NCBI GenBank assembly: GCA_022539475.1
Contig: VCMS01000091.1
Span: 124,001-188,000 of the forward strand
Reading direction: 5' to 3'
DNA from: Gracilaria domingensis
Taxonomy: Eukaryota > Rhodophyta > Florideophyceae > Gracilariales > Gracilariaceae
Length of the DNA: 64,000 nucleotides
Within the stretch, counting starts at the first letter, position 1; each line of letters opens with the position of its first letter. Both the position numbers and the translations under genes were made by a program. The notes beneath the pieces are model-generated. The model saw only the letters and a program-made list of their open reading frames with translations. It had not been told where the DNA came from and searched no databases. Shown in pieces: positions 40,901 to 53,419 of the stretch.

Positions 40901-43359
40901 GTCAAGCAAGCTCCCCACGAGATCACAGCATTCGTCAAGCCTCTGCGTCGCGTTCAGGTAGTGATCCGTCGAGAAGTGATGGTAACTTTCGGTCATACGC
41001 TGCAGCGTTGGCTGACAACATCCCTCACTCGCACAGCACCGGTGACCAAACCGGTAGGGGTGCCAGAAGAGTTGGTAGTCTGCGTTCCATCCCCACTCAA
41101 GAGCTCTCGTTTGCTCTCAATGGGAAGCCTATTCCTCATGAGAGTTCGATATTAAGTGCGGTTGTTCAATCATACGCACGCCAACGAGGCCTGGGCCCCG
41201 GGCTTTGGACTGATGTTCACACATTGGTTTATTCCAGGAAACAAGACAACTCGAGAAGCCCCGCCAACTCGAATATAGAAGTTAACCACTCTGATGTTGC
41301 TACTGGAGAAGGGAGCAGTTCGGGCCCTGTGCGCAGATCCCAAAGGCTGCAGGAACACAGAGAGCGTAGTAGAGCTGCTGGACAACAGAGGGCTCGTCGA
41401 GATGATGCTGAAGCTTCCGAGGAAGTACTGGCAGATATAATGCTGTCAGACAAACTTATCCTTTCACCTCACAAGCTATCGGCGACTGGTTTAGTGCCAT
41501 CTATAGCATCGGTTATTGCGGTCTTGAAGCATCTGCATTGGATATCGGAGAAACTAAGTTCTAGTTCAACTTCTGTGAGCGCAAGCACTGTTGCTTCTGG
41601 TGACTTTGCCACTGATCTTCCTTTCCTGTTGGAAGACCCCAAAGTACATTTTGTGAGCCACAAATTGACTGCTAAGGTGACTAGACAGTTGTCTGATCCT
41701 ATTGCGTTGTGTGGAGGGATTGTGCCCGTGTGGTGCTTCACAGTAGCGAGGGAATCGTCATTTCTAATCCCGTTTGATATCAGAAGAACGCTGTTTCAGT
41801 CAACGTCTCTGGGCGTTTCGCGAGCGCTTCATTTGTTGCAGACGCGCAACGAAATGTCAGGGGTTGCGACTCACAGATCTTCTCGACACCATCGTGAAAG
41901 CGAAACAAGGATAGGGCGTATTCAACGCCAAAAGGTTCGAATCCACCGCGACCGAATCCTCGAATCTGCGATCAAAGTGATGAACATGTATTGCTCTCAT
42001 GGTACAGTGCTGGAGGTCGAATACTTCAACGAGGCTGGTACAGGATTGGGACCTACTCTTGAGTTTTACACTCTTACCTCGAGAGAAATTCAGATGGTAG
42101 ATCTGAAGCTTTGGAGAAGTAGCAGTTCGCAGACAATCAAGACAAAGGCGGAATCGGAAGCGGCAACACACTTCATTCATCAGATTCGAGATAATGTTCA
42201 CGTCCCAGTTCGTCAGTCCTCTACACGACGAAGAAGTCGAAGGCAATCTAACACGAAACCGACAGTGGCAGTTCAGAACGAGCCTCCAAGCTACGTGGTG
42301 CCTACTGGCACAGGACTATTCCCTTCATGCCTACCAGTAACGATTAGCGAAGCCCAGAAATCTGCGGCTTCCAAGACTTGCTCTTTGTTCCAATTCATTG
42401 GTCGTCTTCTGGGTAAGGCTGTTATTGACGGTCGCTTGCTGGATTTGAGGTTTTCGAACACTTTCTCGGAACTTCTCCTGGCATACTGTCGAGAAATATT
42501 CGACAGCTGTGGGCCCTTAAGTTCAGATTCATCAGGCTCGTCATCCATCCTAGAAAGTGGATTCGGAAGCAACAAACGCGACAGCTTGGCAAAGTTGGAT
42601 CTTGTAGATCGAAAGAAGGTGTGGCAGAGATACACTAGCGGGAAATCGGCTATGAAACTGTTGGATAATGTTGACCATCAACTCGCTGTTTCGCTGCAAT
42701 CAATTATAAGAATGGTGGATGACAATGAAGGCGATTCGATACCAGCCCTTTGTCTGACATTTGTTTTGCCCGGTGATGATTCGATAGAACTTGTGAAAGG
42801 CGGAAGCAATATTGAAGTGAATGAGCAGAATGCTGAAGAGTTCGTGAGAAGAGTGACATACCATGTGCTTTTTGGAGGTGTGTATCAGCAAGCTGAAGCG
42901 CTTTTGAGAGGCTTGGGTGAGCTAATTGATATCACGAGTCTTCTAGTGTTCCGAAGCGCTGAACTTGAGTTGTTGTTCTGCGGTCCGCCATATGAGAAGT
43001 GGACTATGGACTTTTTGGTTCATTCTACGCGATGTGATCATGGATTCAGCCACGAGAGCGCTGCGGTGAAGTACTTCCTACAACTTCTAACAGAATTGGA
43101 TGAAGAAGATCAACAGCGTTTCATCCAATTTACTACTGGCTCTCCAGCTCTTCCTCTGGGGGGGCTGAGCAAATTGCATCCCCGTCTAACAATTGTGCGA
43201 CGTACCCCGGAAAGCGGGCACTCTCCGGACCAGTGTTTGCCAACCGTGATGACTTGCACGAATTATTTCAAACTCCCGGAGTATAGTTCTTATGAGATTG
43301 CGAAGAAGCGGGTGCTTTACGCTGTTCGTGAAGGACAGAGGTCGTTCCATCTTTCGTAG
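37996..43359 (+). CDS. UPL3: HECT-type E3 ubiquitin ligase, UPL3/TRIP12/Ufd4 type
   Basis: 1787 aa in one exon. Residues about 60-480 form armadillo-like helical repeats near the N-terminus (LLRTGANVEVKIYAARALTHM is typical), as in UPL3 and TRIP12. A Ser/Arg-rich basic patch near 840 and a strongly acidic stretch at about 870-940 follow. The HECT domain spans about 1330-1787, with EAGTGLGPTLEFYTL at its start, the FQFIGRLLGKA strand, LPLGGL, and the catalytic Cys at about residue 1754 in TCTNYFKLP. The enzyme accepts ubiquitin on that Cys and passes it to substrates; the family acts in nuclear and cytosolic protein turnover. Length agrees with plant UPL3. Ends 91 bp from the convergent phytoene desaturase gene. 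Confidence 0.93.
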   Translation: MSFVNRSDADDSRADSGSNRRSDDGPSSLGSDRAPTTLQGLLRRLGADLRDILPNNGATSHSRLQHLRTAIVAPESAEQQMEALQELCEFLSVGTEESLVSFSVNLFVTPLVNLLRTGANVEVKIYAARALTHMMEALPSSSSAIALNGAAGPLCQNLLSIEYIDLAEQSLSALHKLSVDYPQQIVSANGFEAVLSFIDFFSIGVQRMAAATACNLCRQPRGDAMEMISRVLPTMMRLLSSEDQRIRESAVVGFTKLAEAYRSSSEKLEALCGDDLALIEKVLSLIVPPSPPALSPQSYSSALRMLAILARGSAKLGLQILDTDTLIMKLKSRLSSGSTMHSVDCLNLADSLLPDTSEHEHHHGSSTRSRRRRSVGPSANFAAIDAKRRESLERNPAPLQLFGTELFETLMRFYISSADSNARRLTLSVLSKFISISPQVVLSAVTMNDETGLESEESQNLTTIRFCPFVAALLGENSSKSEALVGLAMTSSALEKLPSLREAFVREGVVHEIVRLAALDSEQEGEKEDENNQSIELVTRAPVPGSSSGRIDHVHSHGDHSGTAINLRDMDSVWTALAALQRGPTHRVSRSEAGGSHHRLSSRAIQELRIPNLSLPTMVPKAARSILTQYLGGNGENAVNEELLKNSVLDKLTKICESLNSASEEESEGEVEKAISEFVSVLTATDGLTVFEISKSGIMDALASFFSTDDINVASVRTGMFVKVLNKHKEKNAFTSLINLALGVLSAEEKLEVHTNETSHGTSFPSVNSGLRQLTQPFKLRLKRAAPESGGESLRDYSNHIVLIEPLATMASVQEFLWPRVREVGRSSTDRGPGGHRSRRSRSARGSSRDRSSRAEAGVEGNDSAADDEHLDGEVDEDRFPVEEFFEVAEGLIEEELIDEGQIIDNSDASEEDVSSAEEDMIEQDPGDSEENDHDGPEAFDVDQLATSLPPVELDHETLGQAPTRGGAGQASSPRDHSIRQASASRSGSDPSRSDGNFRSYAAALADNIPHSHSTGDQTGRGARRVGSLRSIPTQELSFALNGKPIPHESSILSAVVQSYARQRGLGPGLWTDVHTLVYSRKQDNSRSPANSNIEVNHSDVATGEGSSSGPVRRSQRLQEHRERSRAAGQQRARRDDAEASEEVLADIMLSDKLILSPHKLSATGLVPSIASVIAVLKHLHWISEKLSSSSTSVSASTVASGDFATDLPFLLEDPKVHFVSHKLTAKVTRQLSDPIALCGGIVPVWCFTVARESSFLIPFDIRRTLFQSTSLGVSRALHLLQTRNEMSGVATHRSSRHHRESETRIGRIQRQKVRIHRDRILESAIKVMNMYCSHGTVLEVEYFNEAGTGLGPTLEFYTLTSREIQMVDLKLWRSSSSQTIKTKAESEAATHFIHQIRDNVHVPVRQSSTRRRSRRQSNTKPTVAVQNEPPSYVVPTGTGLFPSCLPVTISEAQKSAASKTCSLFQFIGRLLGKAVIDGRLLDLRFSNTFSELLLAYCREIFDSCGPLSSDSSGSSSILESGFGSNKRDSLAKLDLVDRKKVWQRYTSGKSAMKLLDNVDHQLAVSLQSIIRMVDDNEGDSIPALCLTFVLPGDDSIELVKGGSNIEVNEQNAEEFVRRVTYHVLFGGVYQQAEALLRGLGELIDITSLLVFRSAELELLFCGPPYEKWTMDFLVHSTRCDHGFSHESAAVKYFLQLLTELDEEDQQRFIQFTTGSPALPLGGLSKLHPRLTIVRRTPESGHSPDQCLPTVMTCTNYFKLPEYSSYEIAKKRVLYAVREGQRSFHLS

Positions 43360-43450
43360 AGTGTTTCGTAAGTTAACGCTAGTCAACTGGCAAAGGGCCC
43401 GCAAAGAGTAAAGCTTTTTTCTGCTTACAAAAATTGGTTTACCGAGCACA

Positions 43451-46222
<2,772 letters not shown>

Positions 46223-46439
46223 CTGAATCGGCAGCTGCGATCATTGCCAATAGTCAGCTGGAGGAGGCGTCGCGAGACACCTCCGCGGCAAGTGGGCCAC
46301 AGGCTGGGGCCGCTACCGCTGTGTATGCCTGCGCGAATACACGCGTCACGTGCCACGTGCACGGCGGCGGCGTCGTTGAGAGTCTCTCATACCGCGTCCT
46401 CTGCTGCGCCGTCTTCTTCGCCGAGTTGGGCGGCGCGCG
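46223..46439. promoter_or_regulatory. Divergent promoter with two CACGTG boxes
   Basis: 217 bp between the starts of the phytol-kinase-like and Notchless genes. Two CACGTG palindromes lie at 46347-46352 and 46354-46359, one base apart. CACGTG (G-box) is a common plant/algal bZIP/bHLH target; a function here is inference. Confidence 0.45.
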
Positions 46440-47903
46440 ATGCAGTCGGATGGCGCCGACGTCGCGCCGCGCGCGCCCTCAAGCGCGCTCGTGCAGCTTT
46501 TCTCGCAGGAGGGCGACTCGGTAGGCGCTGTGTTTGACGTACCGCTGGGTTCCACGCCCAAGCAACTCGCGGAATTGCTCAACCACCTTCTGAACAATGA
46601 CACGCCGTTGCCGTATGCATTCTTTCTGCGCTCGTCGCGCGAGCCGGTGACCGAAAGCTTGGAAGCCACTTTGAAGGCTGCTTCGCATGTGAGAGAGAGC
46701 GTGGCGGAGCTGGAATTTGTGCCTCTGTCGTTGTTTCGCGTGCGGCCTGTTTCGAGGTGTAGTGCAAGCTTACCGGGACACAAGGAGGCGGTTTTGGTGG
46801 CGTGTTTCTCGCCGGATTGTCGCTTGATAGCGACGGGGTCTGGCGATACTACTGTCAGATTGTGGAGTGCGGAGGCGCAGTTGCCGAAGCTTTCCTTGGT
46901 CGGTCATCGCGATTGGGTGCTGGCGTTGGCGTTTTCTCCAGAGGGGAGTCGATTGGCTTCTGCTTCGAAGGACGGTCGGGTGTGGATCTGGGACGTTGAG
47001 AAAGGAACGGGTAAGAGCTTGGCTTCCCATCGCAAATGGGTGACGGATTTGTGTTGGAAGCCGTATCATTTGGATGAACGATGTTGTTTGGTGGTGTCTG
47101 CTTCGAAGGATGCTACGTTGAAGATTTGGAACGTGGCTAGCATGAGCGCGGTCAAGATGCTCGCGGGACATACTGCTGCCGTCACGACTGCTGTGTGGAG
47201 TGGAGACGGTTTTATCTATTCTGCTTCTCAGGATCGTAGTATAAAGATCTGGAATGCTGATACTGGCTTACCTGTGTCTACTATAAATGCACATGCTCAC
47301 TGGGTGAATTCCATCACGCTTTCTACCGACTACGTGCTCAAGTGCGGCGCGTTTGCATCTCTGGACGAGCAGAACGGATACACGCCGGTCAAGTTGTCGC
47401 GAGAAGAGGCGTTGGAGCGCTATGAAAAGGTGAAGAGGCAAAGTACGGGCGGGAAGGAACTTATGGTGAGTGGGTCCGATGATTTCACTCTGATGCTGTG
47501 GGAAGACGTTTGGAAACGCACCAAGGGCATACAGCCCATTTCGCGCATGACCGGCCATCAGCAGCTGGTCAACTGCGTGGCGTTCAGTCCTGATGGGCGG
47601 TATATCGCGTCGGCCAGTTTTGACAAGAGTGTGAGACTTTGGGATGGCAAGACTGGCAAGTTTTGCTTCACGTTCCGCGGACATGTTGCGGCCGTTTATC
47701 GAGTGGTTTGGTCGGCGGATGGACGGTTGTTGATGAGTGGTTCGAAGGATAGTACGTGCAAGGTTTGGGATGTGGGGACGAAGAAATTAAAGATGGATCT
47801 GCCTGGACATAGTGATGAGGTGTTCACGGTGGATTGGAGTACGGATGGGAAGAGAGCTGTTTCTGCGGGCAAGGATAAGCTGGTGAAGATTTGGCACCAT
47901 TGA
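46440..47903 (+). CDS. NLE1: Notchless homolog, 60S ribosome assembly WD40 protein
   Basis: 487 aa, one exon. The N-terminal NLE domain (about 18-90: VQLFSQEGDSVGAVFDVPLG ... PYAFFL) is a ubiquitin-like fold that binds the MIDAS domain of the AAA ATPase Rea1/Midasin. Eight WD40 repeats fill residues about 108-487, each closing in a W-D or W-N pair (VRLWSAEAQ, VWIWDVEKG, LKIWNVASM, IKIWNADTG, VRLWDGKTG, CKVWDVGTK, VKIWHH). A loop with KQSTGGKELMVSGSDD is typical of this family (Rsa4 in yeast). It acts in the nucleolus and nucleus to release assembly factors from pre-60S particles. Full length. Confidence 0.95.
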   Translation: MQSDGADVAPRAPSSALVQLFSQEGDSVGAVFDVPLGSTPKQLAELLNHLLNNDTPLPYAFFLRSSREPVTESLEATLKAASHVRESVAELEFVPLSLFRVRPVSRCSASLPGHKEAVLVACFSPDCRLIATGSGDTTVRLWSAEAQLPKLSLVGHRDWVLALAFSPEGSRLASASKDGRVWIWDVEKGTGKSLASHRKWVTDLCWKPYHLDERCCLVVSASKDATLKIWNVASMSAVKMLAGHTAAVTTAVWSGDGFIYSASQDRSIKIWNADTGLPVSTINAHAHWVNSITLSTDYVLKCGAFASLDEQNGYTPVKLSREEALERYEKVKRQSTGGKELMVSGSDDFTLMLWEDVWKRTKGIQPISRMTGHQQLVNCVAFSPDGRYIASASFDKSVRLWDGKTGKFCFTFRGHVAAVYRVVWSADGRLLMSGSKDSTCKVWDVGTKKLKMDLPGHSDEVFTVDWSTDGKRAVSAGKDKLVKIWHH

Positions 47904-48054
47904 TTGTGGCTGTCGTTTTTTTTCGAGGGCTCCGCGGGGACTCGCAGAGGGGAAACGGCGGGGGATGGTGTGGTCAAAGATGATGTGTACAAGATGACAA
48001 AAACGTTGATGAAGCACTGTGGTTTTGTTCTACCGTTGAATCTTTGGTACTGAA

Positions 48055-48520
48055 CTACTGAATTGCTTCATGTGGTGGGGGCATGGACTTGTGGGTAAGC
48101 TAACAAAACAGTGACACAGAATCGAACGCAAGCGAGTTAGCAAAAGCAGCATGCAATGAGGACGGCAGCGAGGCGCAGTCAAAGGGCAAAACATACCTCC
48201 GGAGGCGGCGGCACATTGCGTTGGTAGCTAGATGAGCCCGGCTTATAGATCGGAATGTAAGGATCCGGATGTCTCATACTAAACAACTCCTCCATACCCT
48301 TCTCCGCAAGCACCTTTCCCTCCATGAGCGACTTGTGTTGGTTGGCTCGAAAGCGCTGCTGAATCTGCTCGCACTCCTTGACCCACATGTCGTAGTCAAT
48401 GGTCCAGTCGCGCGACGTGCGCAGCGCGGCGCGGTACAGGCGGGTGACTCTCTGCACGTGCGAAATGTTGGGCTCCCACGCGGCGGCGCGCGCGGCGTGC
48501 ATGGAGGCGGCGGCGCCCAT
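48055..48520 (-). CDS. NDUFB9: Mitochondrial complex I subunit B22 (LYR protein), two exons
   Basis: Exon 1 is 48520-48197 (108 codons); exon 2 is 48099-48055 (14 codons plus stop). The 97-nt intron (48196-48100) has GTATGT and TTAG borders and keeps phase 0. Product 122 aa. Seen: ISHVQRVTRLYRAALRTSRDW with the LYR tripeptide that contacts the mitochondrial acyl carrier protein, and the RFRANQHKSL and DPYIPIYKPGSSSYQRNVPPP segments shared with plant B22. Without splicing the protein would end PEVCFAL, which does not fit the family as well. NDUFB9 belongs to the membrane arm of NADH dehydrogenase. The methionine at 48520 is preferred to 48643, since the upstream part is Arg/Ala-rich and unconserved. 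Confidence 0.85.
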
Positions 48521-49170
48521 GGTGTTCGGCTGGCGGCGATGAGCAGCTCGCGAGCGCGCGGCGAGCGAGACCGCCGATGCGGATGGGCGCTGCGTGATCG
48601 ATTGTTGCCGAGCCCCCAGCGGCGCTGTGCGGGTGGCGCGCACGTGGCGTAGCTGTGCCGCCTATCTTTCGGCCGCTTTTCAGTGTAAGATGTACACGTG
48701 CGCGTCGGTGCGTGCACGTACATTTCGCTCTCGCGCGCATTTGTCAAGTGAAGAGCACCAACGTTGGCCGTGCGCCATGGTGACTCCACGCTCATGCGAG
48801 TTCTTCTCCGTGCTTTTGAAAAAGCGTCCAGTGCTCGAGATCTTCACCCTTATAAGCGTCGTTGAGTTTGATTTCAACCGTTCAAACCAAAAGTAAAACT
48901 ACAACTTTCCACTTTTAACTGCCATACAACATCCGAGCTATTGCGCTCGCCGTGCTTTTCACGAGAGCACGCACACCGCAGCTCGTCCCCGTCGCACTAC
49001 TTACGTCCCACAGTCCACCACATGTAGACCATGTCCCTGCTGCACAAAACGAAAACCACTTGCTGCTACTTGCATCGTCCTGCTCACTTGCATTCCAATC
49101 TCTGCGAGTGTACGTCTACTAACAACACAACAACAACCAACTCTATCATAAACCGTTCATAACTGCACGG
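48521..49170. promoter_or_regulatory. Divergent promoter with two CACGTG boxes
   Basis: 650 bp between the NDUFB9 and RWP-RK-like starts. CACGTG lies at 48641-48646 and 48695-48700. A TATA-like TTATAA lies at about 48850. The 49000-49160 part is C/A-rich and looks like a 5' leader. Confidence 0.45.
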
Positions 49171-50730
49171 ATGGAGTCTGCATTCAGCTGTAGAACAGGC
49201 GTATATAATGAGTCGCCCGAAACAGTTCACAGCTGCTTCGGAGCACAGCCAGACATTTCTGCTTTACAATCCTCCCCATTCCGTCATGAGCACTCATCCT
49301 CCACGCTCGACCAGCAATCAACATCCGTAAACCATGCCTCTAACGATCCTATCACTGATGCATATGCCACAACAACGATTAACAACTTATTGCATGGCGC
49401 GCTGGGAAACACCGAAAACTGCATTCAAACCAGCCAACATCACACAACTGCCACCACTTTAACACCGCCCTATCAAACATATGACTCCCACGTAACGCAG
49501 CAGATGCAATCAACGTTCCCTCTCACTCTTGCAGCACCATCAGTAGCCCTTCCAACAACCTCCATTGCAGACGAATGCATTTACGTGTATGTCATCATCT
49601 CCGTCGATGAGTCACTCACTGGTTCACTGTGGAACCATTTCAACACCTCTCTGTTTGTCACTCAACCGGTTACAGAGGAAGAAATGAATATCTCTAACAC
49701 GCAAAACTCCTTTGCTTGCTTTCAACAAATAGTTGAAATCCCCTCTCACAACTCAAAGCACATCAAGGAAATCTCCGCAAGAATCTTCATTAAGAACTAC
49801 GCGCACCACACTCGGCAGCGTTTTCTTTTTCAATTGTTTCTGCAGATATCACGTAAGTATCAAGCCATGTCGTCTTCGGCCGACTTGTCATGGGACAAAT
49901 TGGATGTGGTTAGCTTTATACAGTTGCCGTCTACGGGGCAGATTCTGAGACCGATTGGAAGAGAACTTTCGTACGATGACGCACTTTCTTCACCTTCGGA
50001 TGGTATGTTCTTGGGATCCTTCATGATTCATGATACACAGCTCTACCATAATGTTCCAACGGAGGACGCATTGAAGGCACAAGAGGAAGGCCAATTCAAT
50101 GGATTCGTCCCACCTACCATGGAAATGATGCCCGAAACAGTCGAGATCGTGGACAAAGAAGATGTTGTCCAAGAGACAAACGGAGCGAGAGCCGGTCGAC
50201 CGTCGCACAGATTTACTGGCCAGCTTCTCATGACGCGTTCTCAAGTAGAGAAAATACTTGAGATAAGAGCGAGATGGCATGGGTTGAGTCCTCGTCAGCG
50301 GCGAGATAATGTTTCCGCCCAAGACTTCTATACTTTCTTCACCCTAAACCGAGACGAAACTGCGGAATGTCTTGGTGTGTGTGCAACGTGGTTGAAGGAT
50401 GCCATTCGCGCGCATGGAGTTAACGTGTGGCCTGGGCGACCATTGAGAAGAAGCGGCGCTGCCCTCCAAACCTTGAGAGAGAATTGTGAATCATTGAAGG
50501 CGGCTTTAAAGTTTTCTCATCCTTCGATGGGAGAGACGGAGCGTTTGACGGAAGAAATCAAAGAAATGGAGCTCAAGATTGAAGAGGTTTTGAAGATCAG
50601 AATGGGCATTGTAAAAGCAAACGTAAGCGAGGAGTACTACGCTGGGTTCGAAATGGCAAACGGTCAGAAGTATCTTGACCCGCAGTGGAACGCTTTGCCT
50701 CCGTTTTCAATATCAAGGCAGGGAGCTTAA
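49171..50730 (+). CDS. RWP-RK-like transcription factor, divergent signature
   Basis: 519 aa, one exon. The N-terminal third is Thr/Ser/Gln/His-rich and probably disordered. Residues about 340-440 form the putative DNA-binding region: helices LSPRQRRDNVSAQDFYTFF and NRDETAECLGVCATWLKDAIRAHGV, then NVWPGRPLRRSG where family members have RWPxRK. The invariant Trp-Pro and the basic pair remain, while the first Arg is Val. A coiled coil follows (LRENCESLKAAL...LTEEIKEMELKIEEVLKIR). RWP-RK proteins (NIN-like, RKD) control nitrogen response and gamete fate in plants and algae. The PB1 domain of NIN-like proteins is absent, so it resembles the RKD type. Function not inferred further. Confidence 0.65.
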   Translation: MESAFSCRTGVYNESPETVHSCFGAQPDISALQSSPFRHEHSSSTLDQQSTSVNHASNDPITDAYATTTINNLLHGALGNTENCIQTSQHHTTATTLTPPYQTYDSHVTQQMQSTFPLTLAAPSVALPTTSIADECIYVYVIISVDESLTGSLWNHFNTSLFVTQPVTEEEMNISNTQNSFACFQQIVEIPSHNSKHIKEISARIFIKNYAHHTRQRFLFQLFLQISRKYQAMSSSADLSWDKLDVVSFIQLPSTGQILRPIGRELSYDDALSSPSDGMFLGSFMIHDTQLYHNVPTEDALKAQEEGQFNGFVPPTMEMMPETVEIVDKEDVVQETNGARAGRPSHRFTGQLLMTRSQVEKILEIRARWHGLSPRQRRDNVSAQDFYTFFTLNRDETAECLGVCATWLKDAIRAHGVNVWPGRPLRRSGAALQTLRENCESLKAALKFSHPSMGETERLTEEIKEMELKIEEVLKIRMGIVKANVSEEYYAGFEMANGQKYLDPQWNALPPFSISRQGA

Positions 50731-51767
50731 TCTATCCGGATGGAAATTAGAAAGAGCTCATAGAATCTTAACTGGAGCAAGCACAAGATTAAGAAACAAT
50801 ACGAGATGCCAAAGACTTCAAGGTTAGAAACACTTCAGCGCGGGCTGAAGTAGAGCGCCCGTAATATTGTAAAGAGTATGAAACAGAAAACTATTGCTGT
50901 AGGCTACAGCCTGTACGCTTTATTCTGTGTAGGCTATAGTGGACAGCAGGTCCAGAGGGGTGTTGATCAAGTAGCTTTGAGCTGTCCGCTGAATACGCTT
51001 TGTGTGGAAGAGGAACCATCTGCGTCTTCAGACGAAGGGAACTTGTGTGAACTATGGGTGCTATTGGCCGCCGGTGGTCTTTTGTAGGAAAGAGAGGTTC
51101 ATACCTGGTACAGCTCTTCTATTCTCTCTTAATAGCCTACGGAGATGTTGAAATGGAAAGAAGAGTGTTTGTACCGTGCAAAACTTTGACTGACTTCCTC
51201 TGCAGCATGACCGGTCTTGATTGTTACAACCTACGTATGATGTATAGATATACTGCCTTAGCTTAGGGGAAGGCGGGATGATAGTAGGAGTTCTACGTCA
51301 CGCTGGGCTAATTGGGACGTGCTTCTTTTCAACCCTCGGGCACAGGTCGAGACTCGTGGATTCCAGAGTTTCTGTTGCATTGCAAGGCAAACACCGAAGA
51401 CAAGCGCAAGGTGCATCCCTAATTAATTCCACGAGCCCTTGTTGTGATAACTTCGGAAGCATAAAAGGCCCTTGACGCCATGCAATGAGTTGCTGATCGT
51501 TCTTTGGGTATGAATTATTAGTAGCGGATGCTGGAGGGCGACTGGAAGCAAGAAAAAAGGTAACAGTTACCTTCGGTACGTGTAGATACGAGGCACTTTG
51601 GGCTCTGATGCAATTGCACATCTACTATCTGCGTTTCTATATTTACAGGGGAAGGTAACATGGTCAACTCTACAAATGCATCCCAACAGAGCCAACGCAT
51701 GAAGCAAACGAACGAGCACAAGTAGAACTTTGATAAGTCAGCCCCCCTAGACACTTCAAAAACCGCG
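50731..51767. other. Convergent intergenic interval
   Basis: About 1 kb between the convergent stops of the RWP-RK-like and hydrolase genes. Short frames only. TGTAGGCTA(C/T)AG is repeated at 50899 and 50929. No gene, RNA or transposon recognised. Confidence 0.5.
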
Positions 51768-53123
51768 TTAATCGCATTTGCTATGGTTCGATTGCACCTC
51801 CGGAGACGCCGTGTACCGTTTAAACGCATCATTCACGAACGGCAAAACGTGAGAAGTCCATAGAATAGGATCCTTATCATACAAGGCACAATGCGCAGCG
51901 TCATCAAACTTCAAGAACTGGGCGCGTTCCCCCAAAGCCTGTCTCGCTCTCTCAAAGATATTGACACCATGTTGGTAGGGAACAACGTCATCCGCAGTAG
52001 AGTGAGCAACAAGTATAGGACATTTCAGTAGATGGACGGCATCAATCGCGCCGAACGACGAACATAAGTAGCCCATACGCATCATAAGAACACGACCAGC
52101 CAGCCAAAACAAGCCATTCCTGACGATTTGATGGCTATTCTGACTAAGATAGTTCTCAGAAAGTTGGTGCAAGTGATGCCGAAGCAGACCATCAGCGCGA
52201 GCGAAAGGGTTTTCAGCGACGACGGCGACGATATGGTCCGGACGTAACGCAGCGGCTTGTATAGCACTTGATGCACCACAAGAAGTTCCTACTAAAGCAA
52301 CGAATGATGCATTTCGTCGATGAATGACAAAGTCAACAGCAGCTAAGACATCATGCTGTTCTCTCGCTCCAAACAAACTGCCCCTCGGTGAATCTGGTAC
52401 GCAGATATCCGACAAACCATGTTCCGACAGATCGAACAACAATACCGCATAGCCTTGGGCAACAAAGTGGCGAGCATGTCTTAAGAAGTTGCGGCGGTCA
52501 CGTCCAACACCATGAACGAACACGATAACGCGGGGAGAATTTCCAATATACCAGCCCCTCAACAGCCGTCCACTCGACGTGGGAAAGGAGACATCATCAT
52601 ACGAAAGATTCAGATCGGTGAGCGGATCATGAACAAAGCGACTCCAATACGGAGGAAGATCTTTCGAAGGCAAGCCAGTCTTGTACCAAGGTGGTCTCAT
52701 CGCAACCTCGGTGGTGAACAACAGCAAACAAGCGACGTACCATGCGACGGTGAACACGACGTATGCCATCAAGGTGGTGGTAGGCATGAAGCACAGAGGG
52801 ATTGTCAAAGGGGCTGCCAAGGCAACGGCCAGACTGATGGGTCTAAACAACAAGTGCGGCGATTGGATAAACTCGCCCACTTCAGCTCGCACTAGCTGTT
52901 CCTTCTGTCGAAGCTCATCGCGAAGCGGCGCCAACGAATGATGAAGGCGCTTCTGTGATAACCTGGCAACCGCAATCGCTCTGCGCATACCGCGCGCGCG
53001 CGAACGCAGAGAGAGCGCCAGCTGTCTCACAGCCAGTGATGAAGGAGTATGGCCCATGGTATGCATCGTACCGTCGTTTCCAATGTCGTCGAGCTCCCGC
53101 CAGAGAAAAGAACTAAGAAGCAC
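51768..53123 (-). CDS. Membrane-anchored alpha/beta hydrolase
   Basis: 451 aa, one exon. Two adjacent hydrophobic spans (about 94-115 and 118-137) anchor the protein, with the hydrolase fold after them. Seen: the oxyanion HG in VFVHGVGRDRRN (about 204), the nucleophile elbow GTSCG with Ser at about 281, the acid Asp at about 378-379 in AHSTADDVVP, and the His at about 411 in DDAAHCALYD. So the triad is complete. The substrate cannot be told; the family (ABHD/FrsA-like) includes lipases and esterases. A basic N-terminal helix precedes the spans. The second Met (about residue 20) could also be the start. Convergent with the RWP-RK-like gene and divergent from the next. Confidence 0.8.
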   Translation of the reverse strand: MLLSSFLWRELDDIGNDGTMHTMGHTPSSLAVRQLALSLRSRARGMRRAIAVARLSQKRLHHSLAPLRDELRQKEQLVRAEVGEFIQSPHLLFRPISLAVALAAPLTIPLCFMPTTTLMAYVVFTVAWYVACLLLFTTEVAMRPPWYKTGLPSKDLPPYWSRFVHDPLTDLNLSYDDVSFPTSSGRLLRGWYIGNSPRVIVFVHGVGRDRRNFLRHARHFVAQGYAVLLFDLSEHGLSDICVPDSPRGSLFGAREQHDVLAAVDFVIHRRNASFVALVGTSCGASSAIQAAALRPDHIVAVVAENPFARADGLLRHHLHQLSENYLSQNSHQIVRNGLFWLAGRVLMMRMGYLCSSFGAIDAVHLLKCPILVAHSTADDVVPYQHGVNIFERARQALGERAQFLKFDDAAHCALYDKDPILWTSHVLPFVNDAFKRYTASPEVQSNHSKCD

Positions 53124-53419
53124 TTGGCGCTTCTGCCTGAGCGTCGAAGAGAATAAATACTGCTCAGTGCGGAATCAGCACGTCACCCTACACGGCTCAT
53201 GCACCAGCGCTTGAGATTCGCGAGCGCATACTGTACACAAACTCTGACATAAATGTTGCCGAGGAGGTTGGAGGCGGCTGTGCTTTCCCAGAGACATTGG
53301 GCCCGAAGATTCGCCAGAAAAGGCGATTATCAACGGCTGGCAGGGCGTGCCGCGTAAGATTCCACGGAAACGAGCAGAATCTCCGCCGGAATGGCTGCCT
53401 AACGAGCGCCACCTCACCA

